Part shown: piece after piece, positions 35,962-44,811 of the stretch | How the letters are laid out: each line of letters begins with the position of its first letter | Numbering within the stretch: the stretch's first letter is position 1 | Assembly (NCBI RefSeq): GCF_900103785.1 | Contig: NZ_FNHE01000002.1 | Coordinates: forward strand, 372,001-436,000 | Reading direction: 5' to 3' | DNA: 64,000 nucleotides | Source of the DNA: Geodermatophilus siccatus | Lineage (GTDB): Bacteria > Actinomycetota > Actinomycetes > Mycobacteriales > Geodermatophilaceae | Made by a program: the position numbers and the translations under genes | Notes under the pieces: model-generated | The model's input: the letters and a program-made list of their open reading frames with translations, nothing else | Told to the model about the DNA's origin: nothing | Database searches by the model: none

Positions 35962-36617
35962 CCCTGGCCGAGGACGGCGCCCTGTTCCGCGAGGGGCTGC
36001 TCATGCTGCTGGAGGCCGCGGGGCACGAGGTCGTCGGCTCCACCGCCGACGGGGACGCGCTGGTCGAGCTGCTGGACACCGAACCGGCCGACGTGGCGAT
36101 CCTGGACATCCGGATGCCCCCGGGGCCCGACGGCGGCCTGGTGACCGCCGAACGGCTCCGGGCACTGCACGCCGACATGGGGCTGCTCTTCCTCTCCCAC
36201 TACGCCGAGTCCCACTACCTGATGCGGATCCTGCAGATCGGCACCGAGGCCATCGGCTACCGGCTCAAGGAGAAGGTCGGCAGCGTCGACGTCCTGAGCG
36301 ACACGCTCGCCCGGATCAGGGCCGGTGAGATCGTCATCGAACCGGTCCTGGCCAAACGCCTGGTCGAACACCCCCGCGGGGAGAGGAAGGGAGCCGTCGA
36401 GTCACTGTCGCCACGAGAACTGGACGTCCTGCGGCTGATGGCCGAGGGCCGGTCGAACAACGGGATCGCGGCACAGCTGTTCGTCACGCCCAAGGCGGTG
36501 GAGAAGCACATCGCCAGCATCTTCGGCAAGCTCCGGCTGGCCGAGGACGCCACCGAGCACCACCGCCGGGTCCTGGCCGTCCTGACGTACCTACGGGCCC
36601 AGCGCGACGAGGACTGA
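35952..36617 (+). CDS. NarL/FixJ-family response regulator
   Basis: A 221-residue two-domain regulator. The receiver domain has the acidic pair in ALAEDGALFREGL, the phosphorylation Asp in VAILDIRMPPGPDGG, and the conserved Lys in YRLKEKVGSVD. The C-terminal LuxR-type helix-turn-helix is LSPRELDVLRLMAEGRSNNGIAAQLFVTPKAVEKHIASIFGKL. GTG at 35952 is preceded by GAGGA and overlaps the kinase-like gene, so the two are co-translated. Likely partners are the three kinase-like proteins of this locus. The stem-loops around the lasso region are candidate targets (inference). Confidence 0.93.
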   Translation: MRVALAEDGALFREGLLMLLEAAGHEVVGSTADGDALVELLDTEPADVAILDIRMPPGPDGGLVTAERLRALHADMGLLFLSHYAESHYLMRILQIGTEAIGYRLKEKVGSVDVLSDTLARIRAGEIVIEPVLAKRLVEHPRGERKGAVESLSPRELDVLRLMAEGRSNNGIAAQLFVTPKAVEKHIASIFGKLRLAEDATEHHRRVLAVLTYLRAQRDED

Positions 36618-36700
36618 CCCCGACCGCAAGGGGGGTTGGCGCGGCGTGCCCGTGGGCCTAGCGTGAGCGCACGGCCCGGCCGGGAGCCGGGCGTGGGTCG

Positions 36701-38077
36701 GTGGTGAGTATGACCCGGGTCAGCACCGCAGTGGTGCTCCGCTGGCTGCTGGTCACCGGAGGGGTGGCCGTGGTGCTGGCCACGGTTGCCTTCGGCGGCC
36801 GGGAGGTGATCGACAGCGGGCAGCTCAGGCTGGTGTTGCCGTTCCTCGCAGTCGGCCTCGCGGCCGTCGGGCTCTTCCTGGTGTGGCCCGTGCTCGAGCG
36901 CACGGTCGCCCGCGTGGCCGGCCAGAGGCTGGCCAGCCCGTACTCGGCGCTGGCCGAGGCGGCCCGGCGGATCCAGGCCGGGTCCCTCGACCAGGTCCTC
37001 CCCGGGCTGGCGCAGGTGCTGGCCGAGGGCACCGGGGCGGTCCGGACCGCGGTCTGGCTGGCCGTGGGAGACCGGTTGGTGGAAGCCGTCCACCACCCTC
37101 CGGACACGGGAGGCACGAGTCCACCCGGCCGGACCGTGCGCGGGCTCGCCGATCTGCTCGTGGACCCGGACGTCGACTCCGTCGTGCCGGTGCTGGACGC
37201 AGGGGTGCTCCGGGCCGCCCTGACGATCACCAAGCCGGGGTTGATCACCGCAGCCGACCGGGACCTGCTCCACGACGTCGCCAACGGTGCGGCGCTGCCT
37301 CTCCGCGTGGTGGCGCTCAACGCCGAGCTCAGGGAGCGGGTCCAGCGGGCCGCCGAGCTCGCCGAGGAGCTCCGGGCGTCTCGCCGGCGGGTTGCCTCGG
37401 CGCGGGACGCGGCGCGCCGGTGGCTGCTCGCGGAGCTCTCGCACGCCACGGACGACCGCCTGGCCGCGCTGCGGACGCACCTGGCGGCGACCCGCGCCCG
37501 GCTCGCCGACGCGCCGGTCGACCTGGCGCCGGTCCGGGACGCGCTCGCCGACGCCCGGGTCCGGCTGGACGACCTGCTCGACCGGTTCCGCACGGTGGCC
37601 AGGGGCGTCTACCCGTCCGTGCTGCGCGACCACGGGCCGGCCGCCGCGCTCGACGAGGTGGTGGCCGACCTGCCGCGGCCGGTCCGGCTCCACGCCCACC
37701 TGGGGTCGCGGGCGGCGTGGGAGCTGGAGTCCGGGCTCTACTACGCCGCCGCCTCAGCACTCCGCGAGCTGGCCGGACGACCCGCCGAACGAGAGCTGAG
37801 CCTGCGCCTGGAGGAGTGCCGCGGCGAGATCAGCGTGGTCCTCGACGACCCCGCCCCGCCGGTGGCTCCGGCTCGTCTCGAGGCGGTGCTCGCCGACGAC
37901 GCCGACCGCCTGGTCGCGCTCGGTGGCGGCCTGCGGGTCACCGCACACGGCGAGGACGGTGCCGCCCTCCCCGCCGGCCGGGGCGGCAGTCCCCCCGTCG
38001 TCGTCCGTGCCTGGGTGCCCGACCGGGTGGAGCCGGTCGTGGAGGCCGTCCTCGAGATGGAGGTCGCGGTCCGGTGA
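36701..38077 (+). CDS. Membrane histidine kinase-like protein with degenerate ATPase domain
   Basis: A protein of 458 residues. Two N-terminal transmembrane helices (about 5-30 and 45-65) are followed by a GAF-like segment beginning LASPYSALAEAARRI, a motif shared with the next gene. A dimerisation helix has AELSHATDDRLAALRTHLAA with the His retained. The catalytic region (GLYYAAASALRELAG, ISVVLDDPAP) lacks the Asn of the N-box and the glycine boxes. A TAGCGT -10 box at 36659-36664 may drive it separately from the regulator. GTG at 36701 taken; ATG at 36710 is possible. Overlaps the next kinase gene by 4 bp. Confidence 0.78.
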   Translation: MVSMTRVSTAVVLRWLLVTGGVAVVLATVAFGGREVIDSGQLRLVLPFLAVGLAAVGLFLVWPVLERTVARVAGQRLASPYSALAEAARRIQAGSLDQVLPGLAQVLAEGTGAVRTAVWLAVGDRLVEAVHHPPDTGGTSPPGRTVRGLADLLVDPDVDSVVPVLDAGVLRAALTITKPGLITAADRDLLHDVANGAALPLRVVALNAELRERVQRAAELAEELRASRRRVASARDAARRWLLAELSHATDDRLAALRTHLAATRARLADAPVDLAPVRDALADARVRLDDLLDRFRTVARGVYPSVLRDHGPAAALDEVVADLPRPVRLHAHLGSRAAWELESGLYYAAASALRELAGRPAERELSLRLEECRGEISVVLDDPAPPVAPARLEAVLADDADRLVALGGGLRVTAHGEDGAALPAGRGGSPPVVVRAWVPDRVEPVVEAVLEMEVAVR

Positions 38078-40350
38078 CCGACGGGCGTGCCGAACGACGG
38101 GGCGGCACCTGGATCGGTGCCCTCCTCGTCGGGTGCGCGCTGGTGTCGGTCTGCTGGCTGGTCCTCGGGGTGGCCGTGGCCGTGGCGCAGGAGTTCGCCG
38201 GCGTCGCAGGCCTCACCCCGGAGGCGGTCGCCGCGAGCGACGTGTGGACGCGGGGCCTGGTCGCCGGGATGCCGCACAGCGAGCCCCTGTCCGTGCTGAT
38301 CCCCGACGCGGCACTGACCGTGCTCGTCCTCGGCCTCGCGGGGGCCCTGCTGGTGCGCGCTCCCCGCGACCCCGCGCAGCTCCTGCTCGGGACGGCGCTG
38401 GCCGCCTCGCCCGCCGCCTTCGGCCCGCAGTCGGACGCGGCGTCGGAGGTGCTGGCCACCGTCACCGGGGTCGACGGGGTTGCTGCGGTCCCCCGGTTCG
38501 TGCTGCCCGTGGTCGCCTGCGTCGCCTACGTGCTCGCGCTGGCCTGGGCGCCGCGGAGCGGTCCCCTCTGCCGCCCCCGCACGTGGGTGGTGGCTGCGGC
38601 GGTCAGCGTCGCAGCGGCGGCCCTGCTGAGCGCCGCGTTCTTCCCGGACTCGCTTCGCTGCGTCCTCCTGGTCGGGCTCGTGCTGCCGCTCCTCGGGATC
38701 GCCGGCCTGCGCCAACAGCTCCGCGCCAGTACCAGCGAGCGGCTGCGGGCGCCGGCGCGGCTGCTCTTCGGCGTGCTGGTCGGAATCGTGGCGGTGGGGG
38801 CGGCGCCGGCGGTCATCATTGGCGTAGTGGCGTCGCTGAGCCAGCAGGGGATGGCCGTCGTGGACTGGACGACCGTGGACCTGTCGACGCTCTCACCGGC
38901 CCAGGGGCCGATGGTGCTGTGGTACTGGACTGCTCGGCTGTCCCTGCCGGCCGTGGCCATGGCCGTGCTGGTGACCAGCCGCGGGTCCGGTGCCGTGAGC
39001 GCGCAGCGGTGGTTCAGCCGCGGGGTGGTCGTCGTCCTGGTCACGGCCTCGATCGGCTGCCTGTACGTGGTCGTCGACTTCCTCTCGGCGAGGTTCGTGT
39101 TCGGAGGGAAGCCCGCCCCTCCGCACTTCGTCGTGGGCACGGCCGTGACGGTGAGCGCGCTGGCCTTCCTCCCCGTGTTCCTCTTGACCGAACGCGCGGC
39201 CGACCGGTTGCTCTACGGCACCAGGCCGACTCCGTACAGCGTGCTGGCCGAGCTCGCCGCCCTGCCACGGGCCACGACGGGGGGCGTTCCCGACCTGGCC
39301 GGCGTCGCGGAGGCGGTCGGCCAGGGCCTGGGCGCCACCACGTGCCGGCTGACCGTGCACCGGCCGGGGCTGCGCGACCGGGACTACCGGTGGGTCAGGC
39401 CGGGTGAGGAGGAGGCCGAGACGTCGCTGGAGGTCCCCATCCGGCACGGGGGGCAGGAGGTCGGGACGATCGCGGTCGACCGGGCTGCGGTCGCCGGGGC
39501 GGACGACCAGCGGCAGGACCTGCTGGGGGCGATCGCGAACAGCCTCGGGGTCGTGCTGCAGGCCGTGCGGACCGGCATCGACCTCGAGCGCGAGCTGCGG
39601 GCCGCGGTGGCCCACGCCGCCGAGATCGCCGACGCACGTCGCCGGGTCGTGGCCGAGGCGGACAGCGAGCGGCGGCGCATCGAGCGGGACCTGCACGACG
39701 GGGCCCAGCACCACCTGGTGTCGCTGAGCCTGACGCTCGGGCTGGCCGAGTACGAGGTCCGGGCCGGGCGGCTGGAGCAGGCACGCGCCCGGCTGGACCA
39801 GGTCGTCGGGCAGCTCGACACCGCGGAGGCCGTCCTCACCCGGACCGCCACGGGCCTCTCCTCGGCCGCGCTCGCCGAGCGGGGCCTGGTCGCCGCCCTC
39901 CGCGACGAGCTCGGGCAGGACCCGCAGGTCCGGCTGGACACCACCGGCGTGACCGTCGACCGGTTCCCCCCCGAGGTCGAGGCCGCCGTCTACTTCTGCT
40001 GCCTCGAGTCGGTGAACAACGCCCGCAAGTACGCGGGTGGGGCGCCGGTGTGCGTGTGGCTGCACCGTGCCGACGACCACCTCCTGTTCATCGTCGAGGA
40101 CGAGGGGCGGGGGTGGGACCCCGAGACCCGCTCGGACCACCTCGGCCGAGGGGTGCGCAACATGACGTCCCGCATCGCGGCCGTCGGCGGACACCTCGAC
40201 GTCCGATCAGCCCCGGGAGCGGGCACCCGGGTCGAGGGCCGGGTGCCGCTGGGCGATCCGGAGGCGTCCCCACCCGCACCCCGCGCCGTACCGGTCCCCC
40301 GTCCCGTCGACCAGGGCCCCACCATGGCCCGCCCGGCCGGCGACCACTAG
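38074..40350 (+). CDS. Multi-pass membrane sensor histidine kinase (NarL type, intact)
   Basis: A 758-residue kinase. The N-terminal half has about nine hydrophobic spans. A GAF-like region follows RLLYGTRPTPYSVLAELAAL. The HisKA_3 helix is RRRIERDLHDGAQHHLVSLSLTLG, and the ATPase domain is complete: AVYFCCLESVNNARKYAGG (N-box), VEDEGRGWD and GRGVRNMTSRIAAVGGHL. It is the only kinase of the three with a full ATP site, so it probably phosphorylates the regulator at 35952, perhaps through heterodimers with the two degenerate proteins. GTG at 38074 overlaps the previous stop (GTGA). Confidence 0.9.
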   Translation: MTDGRAERRGGTWIGALLVGCALVSVCWLVLGVAVAVAQEFAGVAGLTPEAVAASDVWTRGLVAGMPHSEPLSVLIPDAALTVLVLGLAGALLVRAPRDPAQLLLGTALAASPAAFGPQSDAASEVLATVTGVDGVAAVPRFVLPVVACVAYVLALAWAPRSGPLCRPRTWVVAAAVSVAAAALLSAAFFPDSLRCVLLVGLVLPLLGIAGLRQQLRASTSERLRAPARLLFGVLVGIVAVGAAPAVIIGVVASLSQQGMAVVDWTTVDLSTLSPAQGPMVLWYWTARLSLPAVAMAVLVTSRGSGAVSAQRWFSRGVVVVLVTASIGCLYVVVDFLSARFVFGGKPAPPHFVVGTAVTVSALAFLPVFLLTERAADRLLYGTRPTPYSVLAELAALPRATTGGVPDLAGVAEAVGQGLGATTCRLTVHRPGLRDRDYRWVRPGEEEAETSLEVPIRHGGQEVGTIAVDRAAVAGADDQRQDLLGAIANSLGVVLQAVRTGIDLERELRAAVAHAAEIADARRRVVAEADSERRRIERDLHDGAQHHLVSLSLTLGLAEYEVRAGRLEQARARLDQVVGQLDTAEAVLTRTATGLSSAALAERGLVAALRDELGQDPQVRLDTTGVTVDRFPPEVEAAVYFCCLESVNNARKYAGGAPVCVWLHRADDHLLFIVEDEGRGWDPETRSDHLGRGVRNMTSRIAAVGGHLDVRSAPGAGTRVEGRVPLGDPEASPPAPRAVPVPRPVDQGPTMARPAGDH

Positions 40351-40413
40351 CACGCGGGTCAGCGTCCTCCGGACGGGCCGGCGTCCGGCCGGCGACCGCG
40401 GACCCGTCCAGGG

Positions 40414-40653
40414 CTACGCGCCACGCGAGGGCACCGCGCCGGGGCACCAGCCGCTGCGGGTGGTGCCCCGTCCTCGCCCGGGGGGCGGGACGAGCCGGCC
40501 GTGCAGCTCCCGCCCGCCGCCGGCCCAGTGCAGGAAGTCCTCCTCCCACGGCCGGTCGCGCAGGGCCGCGCGTTCGTGCAGCTCGACCTGGACGGCGAGG
40601 AACTCGCGCAGTCCCCGCCAGGCTCGCAGCGTCGTCGCCCTCCAGCGGACCAT
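40414..40653 (-). CDS. Small conserved-looking protein (79 aa)
   Basis: Starts MVRWRATTLRAWRGLREFLAVQVELHERAALRDRPWEEDFLHWAGGG, an amphipathic helix followed by an RPWEEDFLHW block that I recall from small uncharacterised actinobacterial proteins. The Arg/Gly-rich tail is less protein-like. ATG at 40653 has GGGAGG 5 bases upstream. It is convergent with the kinase operon. Function unknown. Confidence 0.68.
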   Translation of the reverse strand: MVRWRATTLRAWRGLREFLAVQVELHERAALRDRPWEEDFLHWAGGGRELHGRLVPPPGRGRGTTRSGWCPGAVPSRGA

Positions 40654-40860
40654 CGGTCGCCTCCCGCACTGCCCGGCCTCCGGCGGCGTCCGCCGGCAGA
40701 CCCAGCGTCGACCGCGCAGGGCTCGGGCACGAGTGGCAGGAGAGACGTCGGTCGCGTCGTTCCTGCCAGCTCCCCGACCGGGTCCGTCGGGAGACAGCCG
40801 GCGGGGCCGCCGACGCCCGCGGCCGCGGTGGGGTCGCGGGCCGGGTGAGGGGCGACCGCG

Positions 40861-40899
40861 CGCGGAGGGCCCGCGGTCAGCGACCGCGGGCCCTCCGCG
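40861..40899. terminator. Perfect 18-bp stem-loop terminator
   Basis: CGCGGAGGGCCCGCGGTC (40861-40878), loop AGC, and its exact reverse complement (40882-40899). It lies about 95 bp beyond the stop of the minus-strand SOS-box gene at 40994 and fits as its terminator. The remainder of the 340-bp gap 40654-40993 shows no gene. Confidence 0.75.
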
Positions 40900-40993
40900 T
40901 CGACGAGCTCTCGGCCCTGCGCTCCAGCCTCCTGCCCACGAGGCCGCGCGGGCGTGGGCCGGTCCAGGGGCGGCCTGCGACGGGCGTCCCGCG

Positions 40994-41266
40994 TCACGCC
41001 ACCACACGCGCCGGCGTGTGCGCACCCGGCTCCGGCGCGGCCACGACCCAGGCCGTGCGCCCGTGCAGCGGCGGGGTCTTGGTGCCGTCGGTGAACCACA
41101 CGACGACTCCCCCGTGCGCCTTGCAGCGCGAGCGCACGACCCGGACCTGGCTGCCCTGCCTGGTCCGGGTCGGCCGGACCAGGGGCAGGCCGAAGTCCGT
41201 GCCGACCACGTCGGTGGTCAGGACGGGCTCCCCGACGGGCAGGTTGGACGTCGAGACGGTGGTCAT
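40994..41266 (-). CDS. Small LexA-box-preceded protein (90 aa)
   Basis: Not recognised. MTTVSTSNLPVGEPVLTTDVVG leads into a short beta-rich region (GLPLVRPTRTRQGSQVRVVRSRCKAHGGVVVWFTDG) with Lys/Arg-rich strands and a single Cys-x-x-His. ATG at 41266 has AGGAGG 5 bases upstream. A perfect actinobacterial SOS box lies 83 bp upstream, so the gene is probably DNA-damage inducible. It sits beside a tyrosine recombinase gene on the same strand. Nucleic-acid binding would fit the charge but is a guess. Confidence 0.72.
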   Translation of the reverse strand: MTTVSTSNLPVGEPVLTTDVVGTDFGLPLVRPTRTRQGSQVRVVRSRCKAHGGVVVWFTDGTKTPPLHGRTAWVVAAPEPGAHTPARVVA

Positions 41267-41348
41267 CAGGGCCTCCTGGGCATCGAGCCGACCGGCCCAC
41301 CGGCCTCGGGTGGTCCTCGCTCCGGGCGGTGCAGCCGGCCGCAGCCGG

Positions 41349-41364
41349 TCGAACGCGTGTTCGA
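41349..41364 (-). promoter_or_regulatory. LexA (SOS) box
   Basis: TCGAAC, GCGT, GTTCGA is a full match to the mycobacterial/actinobacterial LexA consensus TCGAAC-n4-GTTCGA. On the minus strand a CATAAT hexamer directly precedes it, so LexA would cover the transcription start of the gene at 41266. Confidence 0.8.
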
Positions 41365-41433
41365 TTATGCGCCCCGGGTACGACGGGTGCCATCCCCTCC
41401 TCTGGACGCACGCGGACGTCCGCTGCGGGCCGC

Positions 41434-42492
41434 TCAGAGACCGAGCCGAGCGGACGCCGGGTCCGCCCAGCGACTGCTGGCGTCGTATCCCCGCATGGTG
41501 GTCACCGAGGCCCACCTGCCGGTCCGGGCCAGCTCCCGCTCGCTCACACCGGCCTTGTACCCCTCGGTCGCGAACGACCGGCGCAGGCTGTGCGGGCTCA
41601 GCCCGTCCAGGGGGACGCCGGCACGCTCGGCGGCACGGCGCAGGACCAGCCGGACCGACGACCTGGCCATCCGCGTCCGGCCGATCCGGGGACGGGCGCC
41701 TCGCCCCACGCTGCGGAACAGCGGCCCCGAGCTCCCGGTGAGGCCGGCCGCCTCGACCCAGGCCTGCAGGGCGCGCACCGGGCAGGTCCGTGCGCGCACC
41801 CCGGGCGCCAGTGCCAGCACCTCGCCGGAGCCCTCCTGATCGGTCTTCGACCACCGGATGGTGACGTCGGGGCCGCCGTGCCCGGCAGGGGCCAGGTCGG
41901 TCACGTCCAGCCCGCAGACGTCCGACGCCCGGAGCGCGAGGGCGAACGAGGTGAGGATGAGGGCCCGGTCGCGGACGCCGGCCACCCCGGCCGGGAGGTC
42001 CTCGACGAGCGCGCGGATCGTCTGGGTGTCCAGCGCCCGGGCCTTCCTCGGACGACGGCCGTCGCGGGCCGCCGTGCGCCGGATGCCCCGGAGGACCTCC
42101 CGGGTGCCGGGGTGCTCGGAGGGACTGGGGTGCCCGGCCTCCCGGTGCGCGTGCCCGATGCCGGACAGTCGCCGGGCGATGGTCCGCGGGCTCGCCCCCG
42201 CGTCGCTGAGCGCCGCGAGGTAGGCCGCCACCGCGGCGTCGGCCGCGGGCAGCGGGGAGAAGCCGCGCTGCCGGGCCCAGGTCGACCAGGCGCGGAAGTC
42301 CGCGTCGTAGGCCCTCCTCGTGGACTCGGCCTTGGCCGCGGTGAGGTAGCGCCCCACCGACTCGACGTCCCCGGGGAGCACCAGGCCGCCGTCAGCGGCT
42401 CCGGCCACGGCGAGGGCGCCTGTTCCGGTCGTCTCCACCCCCGCGCCGGGCTCTCCGGAGGGTGTCCCGGCCGTCGGGAGTTCGGACTCCAT
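41434..42492 (-). CDS. Tyrosine recombinase / integrase
   Basis: A 352-residue site-specific recombinase. An N-terminal SAM-like core-binding domain (about 45-130: VGRYLTAAKAESTRRAYDADFRAWSTW) precedes the catalytic domain. The active site is Arg in FALALRASDVCGLDV, Lys in IRWSKTDQEG, the HxxR pair in LSPHSLRRSFATEG, Trp in RTGRWASVTTM (where most have His) and the nucleophile Tyr in MRGYDASSRW. The ATG at 42492 lies inside an inverted repeat and 8 bases after CATAAT, so the mRNA is probably leaderless. No attachment-site duplication was found in the window. Confidence 0.92.
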   Translation of the reverse strand: MESELPTAGTPSGEPGAGVETTGTGALAVAGAADGGLVLPGDVESVGRYLTAAKAESTRRAYDADFRAWSTWARQRGFSPLPAADAAVAAYLAALSDAGASPRTIARRLSGIGHAHREAGHPSPSEHPGTREVLRGIRRTAARDGRRPRKARALDTQTIRALVEDLPAGVAGVRDRALILTSFALALRASDVCGLDVTDLAPAGHGGPDVTIRWSKTDQEGSGEVLALAPGVRARTCPVRALQAWVEAAGLTGSSGPLFRSVGRGARPRIGRTRMARSSVRLVLRRAAERAGVPLDGLSPHSLRRSFATEGYKAGVSERELARTGRWASVTTMRGYDASSRWADPASARLGL

Positions 42493-42509
42493 AACAGCTG
42501 ATTATGGAG
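42487..42509. promoter_or_regulatory. Inverted repeat over the recombinase start
   Basis: CTCCATAA (42487-42494) and TTATGGAG (42502-42509) are exact reverse complements around CAGCTGA. The left arm contains the recombinase start codon and the right arm its CATAAT -10 box, so binding here would block the gene. Autoregulation or a recombination core site are both possible. Confidence 0.6.
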
Positions 42510-42608
42510 TGCTCGGGTCGGCTCGTCCCTCCGTCCGGCGCAGCAGCACGGTCGTTCGTTCGTCAACAACGACTGGCTGTGACGGACGGCCGGCCCCACA
42601 CTGGGGCC

Positions 42609-43724
42609 ATGACCGCGGTCCGGGCCACGTGCGCCTATCCGGACTGCGAGCGCCCCGTGGCCCCGCCCCCGCCGACCGGCGGTCGCTCGTCCTACTGCTC
42701 GCTCCCGGACCACAACCGCACGACCGCCTTCGCCGCCCGCCGCGCGGAGGCAGCCGGACGCGCGTCGACGGCTGCGGAGGCGCCCGCCGCTCCGCAGCCG
42801 GGCACGCGTCCCGGCGAGACGCTCACCGAGATCGCCGACCGGCTCCGCTCCACCCTGGGCGCGATCGAGGAGCAGGTGGTCCGCGCCCGCGAGGTGCTGA
42901 CCAGGGCCGCCGACGCGGAGCTGCTCGAGGTGGAGCGGGCAGCCGTCCGCACCGACGCACGCCGCGAGATCGCCGAGGCCGAGCAGCGCGCGTCCCTCGC
43001 CGACCGGGTGCGGGCGGTCGCCGAGAAGGCGACGCGGGAGGCCCTCGAGGTGGCGGCCGGCGCCGAGGCCGACGCCGCCGGCGCCCGGGAGGCAGCGTCC
43101 GCCGCCCAGGACGAGGCAGCCGCGGCCCGCGGAGCAGCCGAGGCCGCGGACGCGCGGGCTCAGCAGGCGCGCGCCGACGCGGACGCGGCCCGAGCCGCCG
43201 GGAGCGCGGCCGAGGCCGGGCGACGGGACGCCGAGCGGCAGCGGGACGCGGCCGTCCGCGACGCCGGGTCGGCGCGCGGCGAGGCGGCGCGGGCCGAGGA
43301 GACGCGGGACCGCGCGCTCGCCGACGCCGCGGCGGCACAGGAACGGGCGACCGCCGCCGAGGCGGCGCGGGACCGGGCGCTGGACGCCGAACGCGCGGCC
43401 CGGACCGAGACCGGACGCGCACGGGCCGACGCGGCGCAGGCGGTCAGCCGCGCCGAGCAGGCGGAGGCGGCCGCCCGGCTGGAGACCACCGCCGCGGAGG
43501 GCCGTGTCCGGGCGGCGGAGGCCCGAGCCGAGGCCGCGACGCAGCAGGCGAGCGCGCAGGAGGCCCGCGCCGAACGTGCTGAGCGCCGCGCCGAGGAGAG
43601 CCGACGGGACCGGCTGCGGGCCGAGGAGGCGCGCGACCGCGCTCTTGCCGACGCGGCGGCGGCACGGGCCGGACAGGCAGCAGCGGCGGCCCACCCGACG
43701 GAGGCGGGGAGCGGAGGGAGCTAG
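42609..43724 (+). CDS. Zinc-finger plus long coiled-coil protein (KfrA-like)
   Basis: A 371-residue protein. The N-terminus has CAYPDCERPV and, about 20 residues on, YCSLPDHNRTTAF, giving Cys-Cys-Cys-His spacing for one zinc. From about residue 100 to the end it is an almost unbroken Ala/Arg/Glu coiled coil. Low-complexity coiled coils of this kind occur in KfrA-type plasmid proteins and in chromosome-organising proteins. The ATG at 42609 was chosen over ATG 42504 because the segment between is Arg/Ser-rich and not protein-like. It is divergent from the recombinase, and its stop codon shares CTAG with the stop of the convergent nuclease gene. Confidence 0.75.
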   Translation: MTAVRATCAYPDCERPVAPPPPTGGRSSYCSLPDHNRTTAFAARRAEAAGRASTAAEAPAAPQPGTRPGETLTEIADRLRSTLGAIEEQVVRAREVLTRAADAELLEVERAAVRTDARREIAEAEQRASLADRVRAVAEKATREALEVAAGAEADAAGAREAASAAQDEAAAARGAAEAADARAQQARADADAARAAGSAAEAGRRDAERQRDAAVRDAGSARGEAARAEETRDRALADAAAAQERATAAEAARDRALDAERAARTETGRARADAAQAVSRAEQAEAAARLETTAAEGRVRAAEARAEAATQQASAQEARAERAERRAEESRRDRLRAEEARDRALADAAAARAGQAAAAAHPTEAGSGGS

Positions 43725-44788
43725 GCCGGTCCGGCCGCTCGGTCCTGCCGCGTGCCGCTGCGCGTGACCCGGATCGTCTGCGGGCTGCGGGTCCTCCGGG
43801 TGGGCAGGACCTCGCCGAGCTCGACCAGCCGCTCGACCGCGGCGTCCTTGTCCACCTGCGTGCGCAGGCCGCCACCGGACCACTCGCAGTACAGGTCGTC
43901 CGCCGGCCCGGACCGGCCCCGCAGGCGTTCCCGGGCGTACTCCTTGTGCCGCTTGGCCTCGTTCTCGGCCGCCCGCCAGGCGTCGTAGTCGTGGACGGCC
44001 TCGACGTAGTCCTCGTCGGTCACCGTCAGCCGCGACTGCCGCGACACCTCGCCCTCGGTCTCCGGGTCCACCGGAGGCCCCCAGCACAGGTCGAGGAACG
44101 GGCACCAGTCGCACATGGTGTCCACGCCGGGTCCGAACCCGTCGCGGGGGACGGCGTCGACGCCCTCGTCCTCCACGGCGGCGTAGACGTCGGTGAGCCA
44201 CATGATGGCCTCGGCGGTCAGCGCCGGGTCGTGGTCGGCCTCGAAGACGACGTCCTCGCCCGAGTCGCGGGACAGGTAGCGGATGCGCAGCCCGTCGACG
44301 TCCTGCCCGTCGCCGGCCGGCAACCGGCGGTCGGCGGTCTGCCCGGTCCGCAGCAACCAGGCGTAGACGGCGACCTGGAACCAGTGCCGGACCGGGACCC
44401 CCCGGGTGAGGACCCGCTCGAAGCCGAACCGGGACGTCGTCTTGAGGTCCTCCACGACCGGCGCGTGCCACCAGTCGCAGCGCCCCCGGACCTGCTCGCC
44501 CCTGAGGCCGACCTCGGTGAGGCCGCCGTACTGGCGGCGCAGCGCGCGCAGCACCCCGCGGTGCAGTTCGGTCCCCATGAAGGCCTGCAGGCCGGTGCGG
44601 GTGTTGGTGGGACGGCGGCGGGCGATGCGGTAGGCCGCACGGCGGCGGCACTCGCCGAGCTCGGAGGCGCCGATCATCCGCTGGCGGGAACGGGCCCGGC
44701 GGCTGTCGAGGTCGCGGACCGCGGCGGCCAGGCTCGGGGCGGCCCGGCGCTCGGCGGCGCTGGGCCGGGCGGGCAGGACGGCGGTCAT
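43721..44788 (-). CDS. Cas4/RecB-like PD-(D/E)XK nuclease with probable Fe-S cluster
   Basis: A 355-residue nuclease. GASELGECRRRAAYRI gives the first Cys and CDWCPFLDLCWGP the other three, the Cas4/AddB iron-sulfur pattern. The catalytic set is GTELHRGVL (His), a conserved Asp region, and VVEDLKTTSRF (D-x-K). A QVAVYAWLL-like motif (FQVAVYAWLLRTG) follows, as in RecB nucleases. The C-terminal 100 residues are charged and helical. Actinophages commonly carry such a gene beside a RecA-like ATPase, which is the case here. It probably resects DNA ends. ATG at 44788. Confidence 0.85.
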   Translation of the reverse strand: MTAVLPARPSAAERRAAPSLAAAVRDLDSRRARSRQRMIGASELGECRRRAAYRIARRRPTNTRTGLQAFMGTELHRGVLRALRRQYGGLTEVGLRGEQVRGRCDWWHAPVVEDLKTTSRFGFERVLTRGVPVRHWFQVAVYAWLLRTGQTADRRLPAGDGQDVDGLRIRYLSRDSGEDVVFEADHDPALTAEAIMWLTDVYAAVEDEGVDAVPRDGFGPGVDTMCDWCPFLDLCWGPPVDPETEGEVSRQSRLTVTDEDYVEAVHDYDAWRAAENEAKRHKEYARERLRGRSGPADDLYCEWSGGGLRTQVDKDAAVERLVELGEVLPTRRTRSPQTIRVTRSGTRQDRAAGPA

Positions 44789-44811
44789 CGCGTCTCCCTG
44801 GGGTCGGGGGT

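Noticed and set aside
43721-44788. CRISPR-associated Cas4
   Set aside because: The Cas4-like cysteines and nuclease motif are present, but there are no cas genes or array nearby; the phage-type context fits better.
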